NCBI GenBank assembly: GCA_017615795.1
Contig: JAFZZK010000036.1
Coordinates: 54,247 to 118,246 of the forward strand
Reading direction: 5' to 3'
Length of the DNA stretch: 64,000 nucleotides
DNA from: Bacteroidales bacterium
GTDB lineage: Bacteria > Bacteroidota > Bacteroidia > Bacteroidales > WCHB1-69
The translations under genes and the position numbers were made by a program. Positions 18,806 through 27,293 of the stretch are shown in pieces. Numbering within the stretch: the stretch's first letter is position 1; the number at the start of each line of letters is the position of its first letter. The notes under the pieces are model-generated. The model was given only the letters and a program-made list of their open reading frames with translations, was not told the origin of the DNA and did no database searches.

Positions 18806-18935
18806 CCGTCACATTGTTTAGCGAAGGTAATCGGTAAGTCCCACCTACATTAACAATAAACAATAGTCCCACCTACATTTGGCAATTACTTCATTCAAAA
18901 ATCCGGTTACCTTCATATTGTTAGTGCAATGTTAA
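18806..18935 (+). ncRNA. Candidate structured small RNA (unidentified)
   Basis: This intergenic stretch has paired ends: ACATTG (18811-18816) with CAATGT (18927-18932), and GAAGGTAATCGG (18823-18834) with CCGGTTACCTTC (18903-18914), which differ by one wobble-type mismatch. Between the stems, AGTCCCACCTACATT occurs twice (18837-18851 and 18865-18879, period 28). A -7 box precedes it. The overall plan, a long closing stem around a large internal region, recalls 6S-like RNAs, but I cannot assign a family. The strand is inferred from the promoter. The rest of 18686-19058 is AT-rich and holds only the pcrA and rubredoxin promoters. Confidence 0.4.
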
Positions 18936-19004
18936 GAAAAATTTGTTAAATAAGACAACAGGTGTGTAACATCCATGGCGGACATCAGACCACTTTTTTT
19001 TTTG

Positions 19005-19012
19005 TATCTTTG
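19005..19012 (+). promoter_or_regulatory. -7 box for rubredoxin
   Basis: TATCTTTG on the plus strand, 46 bp upstream of the rubredoxin ATG at 19059. Confidence 0.5.
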
Positions 19013-19058
19013 CCCCGTTTTTTAAACGTATTATTCATCACCCCAAAAAAACAACACT

Positions 19059-19220
19059 ATGGAAAAGTATGTTTGCAAAGTTTGCGGTCACGTTTACGAT
19101 CCCGCAGAGGGCGATCCCGACAACGGCATAGCCCCCGGCACCCCGTTTGAGGAACTCCCCGACAGCTGGTGCTGTCCTATGTGCGGTGTTGGCAAAGAGG
19201 ATTTCGAACCAGAAGCATAA
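19059..19220 (+). CDS. Rubredoxin
   Basis: Small cytoplasmic iron protein (53 aa) that carries single electrons, in anaerobes usually to rubrerythrin or superoxide-reductase systems that detoxify oxygen species. The four iron ligands are plain: [12 protein letters not shown] near the N-terminus (C6, C9) and [10 protein letters not shown] (C39 and C42). The [20 protein letters not shown] middle is classical. It is transcribed alone from a TATCTTTG -7 box at 19005-19012 and ends in a terminator at 19239-19268. No partner gene is adjacent. Confidence 0.97.
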   Translation: MEKYVCKVCGHVYDPAEGDPDNGIAPGTPFEELPDSWCCPMCGVGKEDFEPEA

Positions 19221-19238
19221 CCCAAACAAAACCTACAA

Positions 19239-19268
19239 AAAAGCCAGGACGATGCCCTGGCTTTTTTT
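19239..19268. terminator. Bidirectional terminator between rubredoxin and the efflux operon
   Basis: Stem AAAGCCAGG / CCTGGCTTT with T-runs on both strands, 20 bp after rubredoxin (+) and 16 bp after the MacB-type permease gene (-). Confidence 0.85.
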
Positions 19269-19283
19269 ATCTGGATATCGCCA

Positions 19284-20504
19284 TTATTCGTAACGCAGGG
19301 CAGTGATGGGATCCAAATTGGCGGCCTTCTTGGCCGGGTACCAGCCGAAAAAGATGCCCGTCAGGGCGCACACCACAAAGGAAGCCAAAATGGCCATCTG
19401 ACTCACCACATACGGCATATTCAATATCTTGGAAGCCACGTAAGAGATTATCAGCCCGAAGACAATGCCGATGACACCGCCTATCAGGCTCAGGATTACA
19501 CTCTCGCACAAGAACTGCAGCTTGATATCTCTGTTGTGCGCGCCGATGGCCATGCGCAAACCAATCTCCTTGGTACGCTCCGTGACGGTGACATACATAA
19601 TATTCATAATGCCGATGCCACCCACTACCAACGAGATGGAAGCGATGGCAGCCAACAATGTGGTCATCAAACTGGTGACAGAACTGATGGTGGAAACCAA
19701 CTCCTCCTGCGTGCGGATGTCGAAGTCGTCGTCCGCCCCATCCTTGATGCCGTGGTTGCTGCGCAAAATGTAGGTAATCTCCGTGGCGGCCAGCTCCGAC
19801 TCCTCTTCCGAAGTGGCCGACGCGTACATCATGTTGAAATAGGTGATGCCCAAAAAACGTTTTTGAATGGTGGTGTACGGAGCAAAAACAATGTCGTCCT
19901 GGTCTTCGCCCATGCCGCTCTGCCCTTTTGATGCCAAAACGCCAATCACCGTCATCGGGATGGAACCGAAACGGATGGACTTGCCTATCGGGTTTTCGCC
20001 GTTGGTAAACAGCTCGTTCACCACGGTCTGCCCGATGACGCACACCTTGTTGTAGCGTTTCACATCCTCGTCTGTGAACATCACACCCTCTTTCAATTCA
20101 TATTTGCGAATGTCGAGATAGGCGGCGGAAACACCGCTGACAGAGCAACTGTGGTTGTTGTTGCCATAAATCAGCTGTTTGTTGGTCGTGACATTGGGGG
20201 AGACAGCAGCCACATATTTGGTGTTTTTGGACAAAGACTCCAAATCTCTATTATCCAGAGTCTTGGAAGATGACATACCCATATCCACGCCGCCTCTGCG
20301 CTGGCGGGCGGGCATGATCATAATCATGTTGGAACCCATGGAGGAGAGTTCCGACTTGACACTCTGTGTGGAGGCCTGACCGATGCTGACCATCGCGATG
20401 ACCGAGGCAATACCGATAACGATGCCCAACATCGTCAGGGCGGTGCGCATCTTGTTGCGGAACAGCGAGCTGATGGCTATTTTGATAAGATTTCCGATAT
20501 TCAT
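19284..20504 (-). CDS. MacB-type ABC transporter permease
   Basis: Inner-membrane half of a tripartite ABC efflux pump, 406 aa. It begins with the MacB/FtsX pattern LFRNKMRTALTMLGIVIGIASVIAMVSIG (first membrane helix), then a periplasmic domain of about 240 residues. Three C-terminal helices follow around 290-390, with VVGGIGIMNIMYVTVTERTKEIGLRMAIGA between the second and third, the classic coupling region. The ATPase is encoded separately just upstream (3 bp), unlike E. coli MacB, which is a fusion. It is the last gene of the operon TolC - adaptor - ATPase - permease. The substrate (macrolides, peptides, lipids) cannot be told from the sequence. Confidence 0.93.
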   Translation of the reverse strand: MNIGNLIKIAISSLFRNKMRTALTMLGIVIGIASVIAMVSIGQASTQSVKSELSSMGSNMIMIMPARQRRGGVDMGMSSSKTLDNRDLESLSKNTKYVAAVSPNVTTNKQLIYGNNNHSCSVSGVSAAYLDIRKYELKEGVMFTDEDVKRYNKVCVIGQTVVNELFTNGENPIGKSIRFGSIPMTVIGVLASKGQSGMGEDQDDIVFAPYTTIQKRFLGITYFNMMYASATSEEESELAATEITYILRSNHGIKDGADDDFDIRTQEELVSTISSVTSLMTTLLAAIASISLVVGGIGIMNIMYVTVTERTKEIGLRMAIGAHNRDIKLQFLCESVILSLIGGVIGIVFGLIISYVASKILNMPYVVSQMAILASFVVCALTGIFFGWYPAKKAANLDPITALRYE

Positions 20505-20507
20505 AGC

Positions 20508-21251
20508 TTACTCTTCTTTTTGAAGGTTGAGGTTGGCCAGCGCATCAGCGGCTGACTGGGTGTTAATGGGGGCGTCCTCGATAATCTGCCCGTCGCGGAG
20601 CTTGATCTTGCGGGTGGTGAACATCGCGATGTCAGGTTCGTGCGTCACAAAGGCAATGGTCTTGCCCTGATGGTGCAGGTCCTGGAAGAGACTCATAATC
20701 TCGTAGGAGGTGCGGGTGTCGAGGTTGCCGGTGGCCTCGTCGGCCAGCAGGATGACGGGGTCGTTGACCAGGGCACGGGCGATGGCCACACGCTGCTGCT
20801 GACCGCCGGAGAGCTGGTTGGGCATGTGCTCCATACGGTTCTCGAGGCCCACCAACTTGAGGGCGGCCTCCGCGCGCTCCCGACGCTCCTTGGCAGGCAC
20901 GGAGTTGTTGTAAAACAACGGCAACTCCACATTCTCCAACGCCGTGGTGCGCGCCAACAGGTTGTAGTTCTGGAACACAAAACCGATCTTGCGGTTGCGC
21001 AGAGTGGAGAGCTCGTTTTTGCTCAGATTCTTGATGGAAACGCCATCAATGATATAGTCGCCGGCAGAGGGCGTGTCCAAACAGCCCAAGATATTCAACA
21101 ACGTGGACTTTCCCGAGCCGCTGGTGCCCATGATGCTGACAAACTCCCCCTCCTTGATGGAGAAGGAGATGCCCCGCAAAGCATGGACATCCTCGCTACC
21201 CACCCGGAACACACGCTCTAATTTCTCAACTTTCAAGATATCCTTTTCCAT
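20508..21251 (-). CDS. MacB/LolD-type ABC transporter ATP-binding protein
   Basis: Cytoplasmic ATPase of 247 aa that powers the adjoining permease. Walker A is GTSGSGKST near residues 42-50, the signature LSGGQQQRVAIARAL near 143-157, Walker B VILLADEATGNLD near 163-175, and the switch His lies in FVTHEPD near 200. The Q-loop stretch FVFQNYNLLARTTALENVELPL is typical of the LolD/MacB group. It begins 2 bp after the adaptor gene and ends 3 bp before the permease gene, so translation is probably coupled. Confidence 0.95.
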   Translation of the reverse strand: MEKDILKVEKLERVFRVGSEDVHALRGISFSIKEGEFVSIMGTSGSGKSTLLNILGCLDTPSAGDYIIDGVSIKNLSKNELSTLRNRKIGFVFQNYNLLARTTALENVELPLFYNNSVPAKERRERAEAALKLVGLENRMEHMPNQLSGGQQQRVAIARALVNDPVILLADEATGNLDTRTSYEIMSLFQDLHHQGKTIAFVTHEPDIAMFTTRKIKLRDGQIIEDAPINTQSAADALANLNLQKEE

Positions 21252-21253
21252 AC

Positions 21254-22543
21254 CTATCTTTTCTTTCGTTCTGGCGGACCCGGCATAAAGGGATTGGAGC
21301 TGCCCTCTTTCTTCTGCTTGCCCTGAGGCATACCCTGTGGCATTCCCTGCGGCATATCTTTGGGCATACCCTTCGGCATAGCCATCACCTCGCTGACCCC
21401 GATGACGACTTCATCGCCCATCTGCAAACCATCTGTAATCAACGTGTTCACGCCGTTGTTCAGTCCCACGGCCACGCTCACCTGCTCGTAAGTCTTTTCC
21501 CCTCTCTTCACCCAAATGGTTTTCCGGGAGACATCCTTCAACCCTTGGGCCAGCTCGTCGTGATTACGGTAGAGGGAGTTGAACGTGTATCCCTTTTTCT
21601 CAAACTGCTTCATCACATCTTGGTCCAACGATGCGTATAGCACCGTCAGGGGAATGCAGACACCGCTCTCCTTCTTCGTGATGATAGTCACACTAGCCGT
21701 CATACCCGGGAAAAGCTTGCTCTCGGGGTTAGGCGCATTGATGATGACCGTATAGGTGACAACGTTGGAGGTTACAGTAGGATTGATGCGGACCTCCTTC
21801 ACCGTACCGGTAAACACATCATCAGGAAAGGCGTCCACCGTAAACGTCACGGGCTGGCCGGACTTCACTTCGCCAATGTCGGCCTCATCCACTTTTGCCT
21901 CCACCTGCATCTGGGTCAGGTCGTTGGCAATGGTGAACAGTGTCGGGGTGCTGAACGAAGAGGCCACCGTCTGGCCCTCCTCCACGGCCTTGTCCATAAT
22001 CACTCCGTCAATGGGCGAATAGATGGTGGCGTAAGAGAGGTTTGTATTGGCGCGCGACAGCTCCGACTGGGCGGTCTTCAACTGGTTCTTGGCCAAGTTC
22101 AGCGAGTTGACCGCCGACTCGTATGCCTCCTGCGTAGCCGCCTTGTTGTCGTACAGGGCTTTCACACGATCATACTGTTGCTGTGCCAGCGTGAGATTAC
22201 TCTTCGCATTCGACACGCTGGTCTGCGCTTGCGTGAGCTGCTCGTTCAGGTTGGAGCGGTCCAGCTCGGCCAATTTCTGGCCCTTCTTTACCACCGAGTT
22301 GAAATCTACATAGATGTGCTCCACAATACCGGACACCTGCGTGCCCACATCCACCTTGTAAACGGGCTGCAGCTCGCCAGTAGCGGTCACAGTCACCTCC
22401 ACACTGTCAATGGTGCTCCGCACAGTGTTGATTTGCAACTCAGTATGTTTGCCCTTTTTAAGAACAAAAAACAATATCAACGCGAGCAACACCACCGCCG
22501 CGATGACAATCATCCATTTTACTTTTTTAGATAACTTAGACAT
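21254..22543 (-). CDS. MacA-type periplasmic adaptor with a Met/Pro-rich tail
   Basis: Membrane-fusion protein linking the ABC pump to the TolC channel, 429 aa. One N-terminal membrane anchor (about 10-27) is followed by a barrel-sandwich lipoyl half (DVGTQVSGIVEHIYVDFNS), a coiled-coil hairpin about 105-185, the second lipoyl half (ATIYSPIDGVIMDKAVEEGQ) and beta-barrel and proximal domains. The last 43 residues (387-429) are unusual: repeats of MPxGMP with seven Met residues, then a basic end (PPERKKR). Such a tail is not part of the MacA core and its role is unknown. The start follows a 78-bp gap after the TolC gene that holds degenerate TTAA-rich repeats. Confidence 0.93.
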   Translation of the reverse strand: MSKLSKKVKWMIVIAAVVLLALILFFVLKKGKHTELQINTVRSTIDSVEVTVTATGELQPVYKVDVGTQVSGIVEHIYVDFNSVVKKGQKLAELDRSNLNEQLTQAQTSVSNAKSNLTLAQQQYDRVKALYDNKAATQEAYESAVNSLNLAKNQLKTAQSELSRANTNLSYATIYSPIDGVIMDKAVEEGQTVASSFSTPTLFTIANDLTQMQVEAKVDEADIGEVKSGQPVTFTVDAFPDDVFTGTVKEVRINPTVTSNVVTYTVIINAPNPESKLFPGMTASVTIITKKESGVCIPLTVLYASLDQDVMKQFEKKGYTFNSLYRNHDELAQGLKDVSRKTIWVKRGEKTYEQVSVAVGLNNGVNTLITDGLQMGDEVVIGVSEVMAMPKGMPKDMPQGMPQGMPQGKQKKEGSSNPFMPGPPERKKR

Positions 22544-22558
22544 ATAATCGATTTTTCT

Positions 22559-22625
22559 TAACTACTTAACTTCTTAGTTTCTTAACTCTTAATAATTTAA
22601 TGATTTAATAGTTTAACAAACTAAA
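22559..22625. repeat. Degenerate TTAA-rich intergenic repeats
   Basis: Loose tandem units of about 9-12 bp (CTTAACTTCTTAGTTTCTTAACTC and similar) fill the gap between the TolC-type and adaptor genes. No promoter box is visible, so the adaptor gene is probably read through from upstream. Confidence 0.5.
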
Positions 22626-23943
22626 GCCTTACCGGCACGCCCATGAAAACGTCGAGAATCTTCCGTTGCAAGACAAATGAATACTTCGCCTGCATGTATT
22701 TGTTGAGTTGGTTGAGATAATTGGTTTGTTGCTGGATAAGGTCGACGGCGGTGATGGAACCGTACTTGAATTTAAAGCTGTAGGCGTTATAGTTGGCCTC
22801 ATAAGCCTCCTTCTGGGCTTCAGCCACGCGGTAGTCATTCTGCGCGGAGAGCACATCGAGATAGTATTGGCGCAATTCCTGGTCTATCTGGTAAGAGACA
22901 TCCTTTTGGGTCAGCTCGGCCTGCTGCACACGAAGTTGCGCCTGTTGCACATTGTGGCGCACCTGGCTGCGTTGATAGATGGGAATGCTGAGGTTAAGCC
23001 CGACGTTTTCGCCAAGGCCGTGCCAGAGTTGCGTGCCCCAGCCCAGATTTTGCGACTGGTTGTTGCTGTTGTAACCCGTGCTCACGCCTGCACTCAACGA
23101 AAGAGATGGATAATATCCTGATTTCTGCAGTTTTACATCATATTCTGCACTGGTAATGTCATTCTCGCGAAGTTTTAGTTCGGGCAAATAGCTCTTGCTC
23201 TTGTCGAGCATCTCCTGGAGGGCGGGAACCTCCAGACTCTGGAAGAGCGTTGCACTGTCAGGGCGGGAGATGGCAATCTCCTCGCCAGGATCGATCGAAA
23301 GCAGATTCTTTAGCGCCAAATAGTTGTTCTGAATGTTGATTTTTGTATTCTCGATGTTGTAGAGGTCGGAAGTGTATTGTGCCAGCAGCATCTTGTAGTC
23401 ACTTTCGAGGATTTGTCCCACGCGGAACTGCTGCTCACCCTGGTCCAGCTGCTCCTTGCTGCTCTTGAGCACCTCCTCCTGATAGGACAGCATGTCCTGA
23501 TTCATCATGACAGCCAAAAAGGCCTGTATGATGGAGACGCGAACCTTGTTGCGGCTTTGCTCCAATTCCAAGTCCGACTGTTCCACTTCCAACTTGTTCT
23601 TTTTAATATTATTGTAGTTGTACAGACCGTTGAACAGCGTCATGCCAGCGTTGATACCATAACTGCCATTCCAACCCACGGATTTCTGATAGTTGTTGGC
23701 ATTGAATCCCTGCGAGGCGGAGGCGGAGACGGAGGGTGCAATGTTCTCCTTAGCCTGTTTGAGCGATATTTCGGAGGAAGTTACACTCAATCCTGCACTT
23801 TGCAGTGAATAATTATGCTCTTCGGCATAGCGGATACACTCCTCAAGGGAAAGAATTTTGGGTGCGGATGTGGTTTGAGATTGTGCAACTATCTGAAAAA
23901 TAGATATTAACAACACAAAAACAAGGGTCAATCTCTTTTTCAT
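22621..23943 (-). CDS. TolC-family outer-membrane efflux channel
   Basis: Outer-membrane channel of the tripartite pump, 440 aa, with a signal peptide (cleavage near residue 20, IVAQSQ). The two internal repeats of the OEP fold are recognisable: coiled-coil helices near 120-215 (SIIQAFLAVMMNQDMLSYQEEVLKSSKEQLDQGEQQFRVGQI) and near 320-420 (QRSQVRHNVQQAQLRVQQAEL, then AYSFKFKYGSITAVDLIQQQTNYLNQ). It is first in the four-gene efflux operon. It is transcribed away from the DUF4340-like gene at 24037. Confidence 0.95.
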   Translation of the reverse strand: MKKRLTLVFVLLISIFQIVAQSQTTSAPKILSLEECIRYAEEHNYSLQSAGLSVTSSEISLKQAKENIAPSVSASASQGFNANNYQKSVGWNGSYGINAGMTLFNGLYNYNNIKKNKLEVEQSDLELEQSRNKVRVSIIQAFLAVMMNQDMLSYQEEVLKSSKEQLDQGEQQFRVGQILESDYKMLLAQYTSDLYNIENTKINIQNNYLALKNLLSIDPGEEIAISRPDSATLFQSLEVPALQEMLDKSKSYLPELKLRENDITSAEYDVKLQKSGYYPSLSLSAGVSTGYNSNNQSQNLGWGTQLWHGLGENVGLNLSIPIYQRSQVRHNVQQAQLRVQQAELTQKDVSYQIDQELRQYYLDVLSAQNDYRVAEAQKEAYEANYNAYSFKFKYGSITAVDLIQQQTNYLNQLNKYMQAKYSFVLQRKILDVFMGVPVRL

Positions 23944-24011
23944 AGTTTTTAGAAATAAAGAAGAATGATTGCATTTACGGGCTTGGGTTTAAAATCAACC
24001 TTAAATTTTTT

Positions 24012-24019
24012 TATTTTTG
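24012..24019 (+). promoter_or_regulatory. -7 box for the DUF4340-like gene
   Basis: TATTTTTG on the plus strand, 17 bp upstream of the ATG at 24037. Confidence 0.5.
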
Positions 24020-24036
24020 CCGTCTAATTTTTTGCA

Positions 24037-25119
24037 ATGAAAAAGAATCGAATTTACCTTATCATTATAGCCATATTATTGGTTATCAGCTTAATACTCG
24101 TCCTTTTCAAGACGGGTGCGCTGCACGGGCGCAACAGTTCCCCCAAATCGGACCTCTTTGCGGTGAAAGACACAGCCAACATCACCAAGGTCTTCATCGC
24201 CAGCATGGCCGGCGACAAGGTGTTGCTCACACGCCGCGACGGCGTCTGGTATGTGCAGGACTCTATCCGCGCCATGCCCGAGAAAGTTGAAGAACTGCTC
24301 TCCACCATCCGCAACATCACTCTTCAACAGACAGTGGCCAAAACCGCCCAGTCCAACATCAACAAAATGATGTCCGTGAATGCCGTCAAGGTGGAAATCT
24401 ACCAAAATGCGCCCAAGTTCACCATCTTCAAACACGGGTTCTTCACCAAAGAACGCTTGGTGAAGACCTACTACATGGGACCCGCCACAATGGACAACAT
24501 GGCTAATTTCGCCATCATCGAGGGTTTCGACGAGCCTTGCATCGTCCACAACCCCGGCTTCAAGGGCTTCCTCACCCCGACATACTCCTTCAGACCCGTG
24601 GATTGGTACAACTGCGACCTCTTCTCCACCAAAATCACCCGCATCAAGAAATTGGATGTCCAGGATTTCGACAACCCCGAAAACTCTTTTTCCGTGGAAA
24701 AGGTTGGCCCGCGCTTCTTCGCCCTCTATGACGCACAACACCAACTTGTCGCCGACTATGATACCGTGCGCCTGCTTGACATGTTGGCCGAGTATCGCGA
24801 CAAAAACTATGAGCTCTTCATCGGCAACATGGCCGCCGAAAAACGCGATTCCATCATCCGCTTTTACCACTTCAAAACCATCACATTGGAAGATGTAGAC
24901 GGTCAAAAGACCATGCTGGAGATGTACCGCAAGACAACTCCTGACAACTTCTATTTAGATGCCATCGTGGGCAATGCGAATGATACTGAAAACGAGCCCT
25001 ATAACCGCGACAAGTTTTACGCCGCATTGAATGGAGATTACCGTAATCTCGTGCAGTGCCAGTATTACCACTTCGACCGACAACTACAACCTCTTTCCTA
25101 TTTCCTGAAACATCAATAA
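24037..25119 (+). CDS. Membrane-anchored DUF4340-like protein
   Basis: A 360-aa protein with a single N-terminal membrane helix (residues 6-24) and a long soluble part outside the membrane. The segment ITKVFIASMAGDKVLLTRRDGVWYVQD (about 49-75), followed by a helix (EKVEELLSTIRNI), has the look of the DUF4340 repeat, in which a beta-hairpin with an R-x-G-x-W motif alternates with helices. The family has no settled function; some members sit beside gliding-motility or ABC genes, which is not the case here. It leads a likely operon with ribD (26 bp downstream) and a YigZ-family gene. The family call is tentative. Confidence 0.65.
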   Translation: MKKNRIYLIIIAILLVISLILVLFKTGALHGRNSSPKSDLFAVKDTANITKVFIASMAGDKVLLTRRDGVWYVQDSIRAMPEKVEELLSTIRNITLQQTVAKTAQSNINKMMSVNAVKVEIYQNAPKFTIFKHGFFTKERLVKTYYMGPATMDNMANFAIIEGFDEPCIVHNPGFKGFLTPTYSFRPVDWYNCDLFSTKITRIKKLDVQDFDNPENSFSVEKVGPRFFALYDAQHQLVADYDTVRLLDMLAEYRDKNYELFIGNMAAEKRDSIIRFYHFKTITLEDVDGQKTMLEMYRKTTPDNFYLDAIVGNANDTENEPYNRDKFYAALNGDYRNLVQCQYYHFDRQLQPLSYFLKHQ

Positions 25120-25145
25120 AAAACTGACTGCCAAACCATTTCGCC

Positions 25146-26120
25146 ATGGATTTGCATGAGGGTCATATCCAATACATGCAGCGATGCCTGCAGTTGGCCC
25201 GTTTGGGACTGGGCAGCGTGCAACCCAACCCTATGGTGGGTGCCGTGATTGTGCATAACGGGCTGATTATCGGTGAGGGCTATCACCATCGCTATGGTGA
25301 ATCCCATGCGGAAGTAAACGCCCTGGCCTCCGTAAAAGACAAGTCCCTGCTGGCGGAAAGCACCCTGTATGTCAACTTGGAGCCCTGTTCGCATTTCGGG
25401 AAAACACCACCGTGTGCCGATGCCATCATCCGTCACGGGATCCCTCACGTAGTAGTGGGCACCATGGATTGCCATGACAAGGTCAACGGCGCGGGCATCG
25501 CCAAGTTGCGCGCCGCCGGCATCGATGTCATCGTAGGGGTGTTCGAGGCCGAGTGCGAAGAGTTGAACCGGCGTTTTTTCACCTACCACCGCCATCAGCG
25601 TCCCTACGTCATCCTCAAATGGGCGCAGACTGCCGACGGATTCATGGATGTAGATCGTTCTGACGGGCAGCCCCACGAATATTGGATTACCAACCCCGCG
25701 CTGCGGGTGCTGGTCCACAAGTGGCGCAGCGAGGAAGACGCCATCTTGGTGGGGTACAACACGATGCGCAATGACCGCCCGCAGCTGACCACACGCCTTT
25801 ATCCCGGGAAAGACCCGCAACGCTTTGTGATGCAGCGTGGCCATGATGTCGACGCGCCCCTGCCCTGCACCACCGTCCCCATGGAGGTTAAGGAGTGCCT
25901 GCAACAGCTCTACGAGCAGCGCATCCAATCGGTTATCGTGGAAGGGGGTCGCAAGACCCTTGACCGCTTCATTGCTTCCGGTTTATGGGACGAAGCGCGT
26001 GTGCTTGTGGGCGAAGCAACGTGGGGCAAAGGCCTGCCCGCGCCCGCACTGCCGGATTCACCGGAACGACAAGAGCGCGTTGACAATAATACCATTTTGT
26101 ATGTTCGACGACACCTATAA
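25146..26120 (+). CDS. ribD: Bifunctional riboflavin deaminase/reductase RibD
   Basis: Catalyses two riboflavin steps: deamination of the diaminopyrimidine ring and reduction of the ribose side chain. The protein is 324 aa, slightly shorter than most. The N-terminal cytidine-deaminase-like domain (to about 145) has the zinc motif H54-A-E56 (GESHAEVNAL) and PCSHFGKTPPC (C81, C90). The C-terminal dihydrofolate-reductase-like domain contains LKWAQTADGFM near 160, GYNTMRNDRPQLTTRL near 200 and SVIVEGGRKTLDRFI near 265. It overlaps the next gene by 20 bp, suggesting coupled translation. No other rib gene is present nearby. Confidence 0.96.
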   Translation: MDLHEGHIQYMQRCLQLARLGLGSVQPNPMVGAVIVHNGLIIGEGYHHRYGESHAEVNALASVKDKSLLAESTLYVNLEPCSHFGKTPPCADAIIRHGIPHVVVGTMDCHDKVNGAGIAKLRAAGIDVIVGVFEAECEELNRRFFTYHRHQRPYVILKWAQTADGFMDVDRSDGQPHEYWITNPALRVLVHKWRSEEDAILVGYNTMRNDRPQLTTRLYPGKDPQRFVMQRGHDVDAPLPCTTVPMEVKECLQQLYEQRIQSVIVEGGRKTLDRFIASGLWDEARVLVGEATWGKGLPAPALPDSPERQERVDNNTILYVRRHL

Positions 26121-26712
26121 GACCATCGCCGCGCCCGCCATGGGCATCTATAGCGAAAAACGCAGCAAATTTCTTGCATACGCCTTCCCTGTCCGCACAG
26201 AGGAGGATGTAAAGGCGCATCTCGCTGAACTCCAAAAGAAGCACTACGATGCGCGCCACCATTGCTACGCCTACATTCTTGGACCACGCAAGGATGCCTA
26301 TCGCGTCAACGACAATGGCGAACCCTCCGGCACGGCCGGCCGGCCCATCTACGGACAATTGCTTTCCAAAGACCTCACAGACACCTTAGTCGTGGTGGTA
26401 CGCTACTTCGGTGGCATCAAATTGGGTGTCAGCGGGTTGCAAAACGCTTACAAGGTCGCTGCCAAAGAATCCCTCGATGCCGCCCAGATTGTGGAAAAGA
26501 CCATCGAGGAACAGTATGACGTTGTCTTTGAATATCTGCAAATGAATGCTGTGATGCAGTTGATGAAGGATCCAAGTGTCACCATCCTCAGCCAACAGAG
26601 CGACCTCAACTGCACCATCCGATTCAGCGTGCGCCTACGCGAGGCCGACCGCATCGTGACGGCCCTGAAGAAGGTCGCCAGCAGCGTCACGATGGTCAAC
26701 ACCGGCAATTAA
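26101..26712 (+). CDS. YigZ/IMPACT-family protein
   Basis: A 203-aa cytoplasmic protein of the UPF0029/IMPACT family (E. coli YigZ). The ATG at 26101 (MFDDTYKTIAAPAMGIYSEK) lies inside the end of ribD and gives the family length; the longer in-frame reading upstream is a shadow of ribD. The signature HCYAYILG near residue 58 and NDNGEPSGTAGRPI near 70-83 is intact, as is VVVRYFGGIKLGVSGL near 100. A C-terminal DUF1949-like ferredoxin-fold domain follows. The eukaryotic relative modulates Gcn2; the bacterial role is unknown. Confidence 0.93.
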   Translation: MFDDTYKTIAAPAMGIYSEKRSKFLAYAFPVRTEEDVKAHLAELQKKHYDARHHCYAYILGPRKDAYRVNDNGEPSGTAGRPIYGQLLSKDLTDTLVVVVRYFGGIKLGVSGLQNAYKVAAKESLDAAQIVEKTIEEQYDVVFEYLQMNAVMQLMKDPSVTILSQQSDLNCTIRFSVRLREADRIVTALKKVASSVTMVNTGN

Positions 26713-26723
26713 TACCCACGAGT

Positions 26724-27287
26724 TTAAAAATCAAATCCCGCCATCTCGCCGCGCGGGTGGATAATGGTGTATTTGGTGAATCGGTCATCGGCAGTGAAAC
26801 CATCGCCGTAATTAACGGAACCGTCAGCCTTGGTTTGCTTGACCAAGGTGTTGCTATTGATGGTGCGCGCCAACTGATTCCAAGTTATCTCCTCGGTGCG
26901 CAAAGTGTCGCCGTTGATAACATCAATAATCACCACATTCTTGGAAGCCCTGTATTTGGATCCATTGACCTCGCTGGCATAATCCGCGGTAACCAAAGCC
27001 TGCTGCTCTCCATATTCTGTGAAGGAGACCACCCTGATGCCTTTGGGGAAGTCGGCGAATGTGGAGTCCCCATAATAACGGTTCATGAGCGGAGCGGTGA
27101 TGATAAAGCTGACAATGCCTGAATCGCTGACCGTCAGCACCATGTTCTCCGCCGCCTCGTCCGGGAACCTGCCCTCATACTCATAAAGTACGGATTCAGA
27201 CTTTTTCTCCTTACAGGCAACAAAAAACATCATAAGGCACAAGGCCATTATGATGTTTTGGGTAATATGGTGAGTTGAAAGATGCAT
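26724..27287 (-). CDS. lptC: LPS export lipoprotein-like LptC
   Basis: Periplasmic bridge component of the Lpt machine that moves lipopolysaccharide to the outer membrane. The protein is 187 aa. The N-terminus has a lipobox (MMFFVAC-K, Cys near residue 25), whereas E. coli LptC is anchored by a helix; lipoprotein forms are usual in Bacteroidota. The mature part is all-beta with LptC-like repeats (GIVSFIITAPLMNRYYGDS, KYRASKNVVIIDVINGDTLRTEEITWNQ). An ATG 39 bp further in is an alternative start. It is the last gene of the mntP-coaX-OMP-TPR operon. An LptF/G-type permease is encoded at 53464. Confidence 0.85.
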   Translation of the reverse strand: MHLSTHHITQNIIMALCLMMFFVACKEKKSESVLYEYEGRFPDEAAENMVLTVSDSGIVSFIITAPLMNRYYGDSTFADFPKGIRVVSFTEYGEQQALVTADYASEVNGSKYRASKNVVIIDVINGDTLRTEEITWNQLARTINSNTLVKQTKADGSVNYGDGFTADDRFTKYTIIHPRGEMAGFDF

Positions 27288-27293
27288 GAGGGA

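Noticed and set aside
18837-18879. Two 15-bp direct repeats as a short CRISPR
   Set aside because: Only two copies, 13 bp apart, with no cas genes; they lie inside the candidate RNA.
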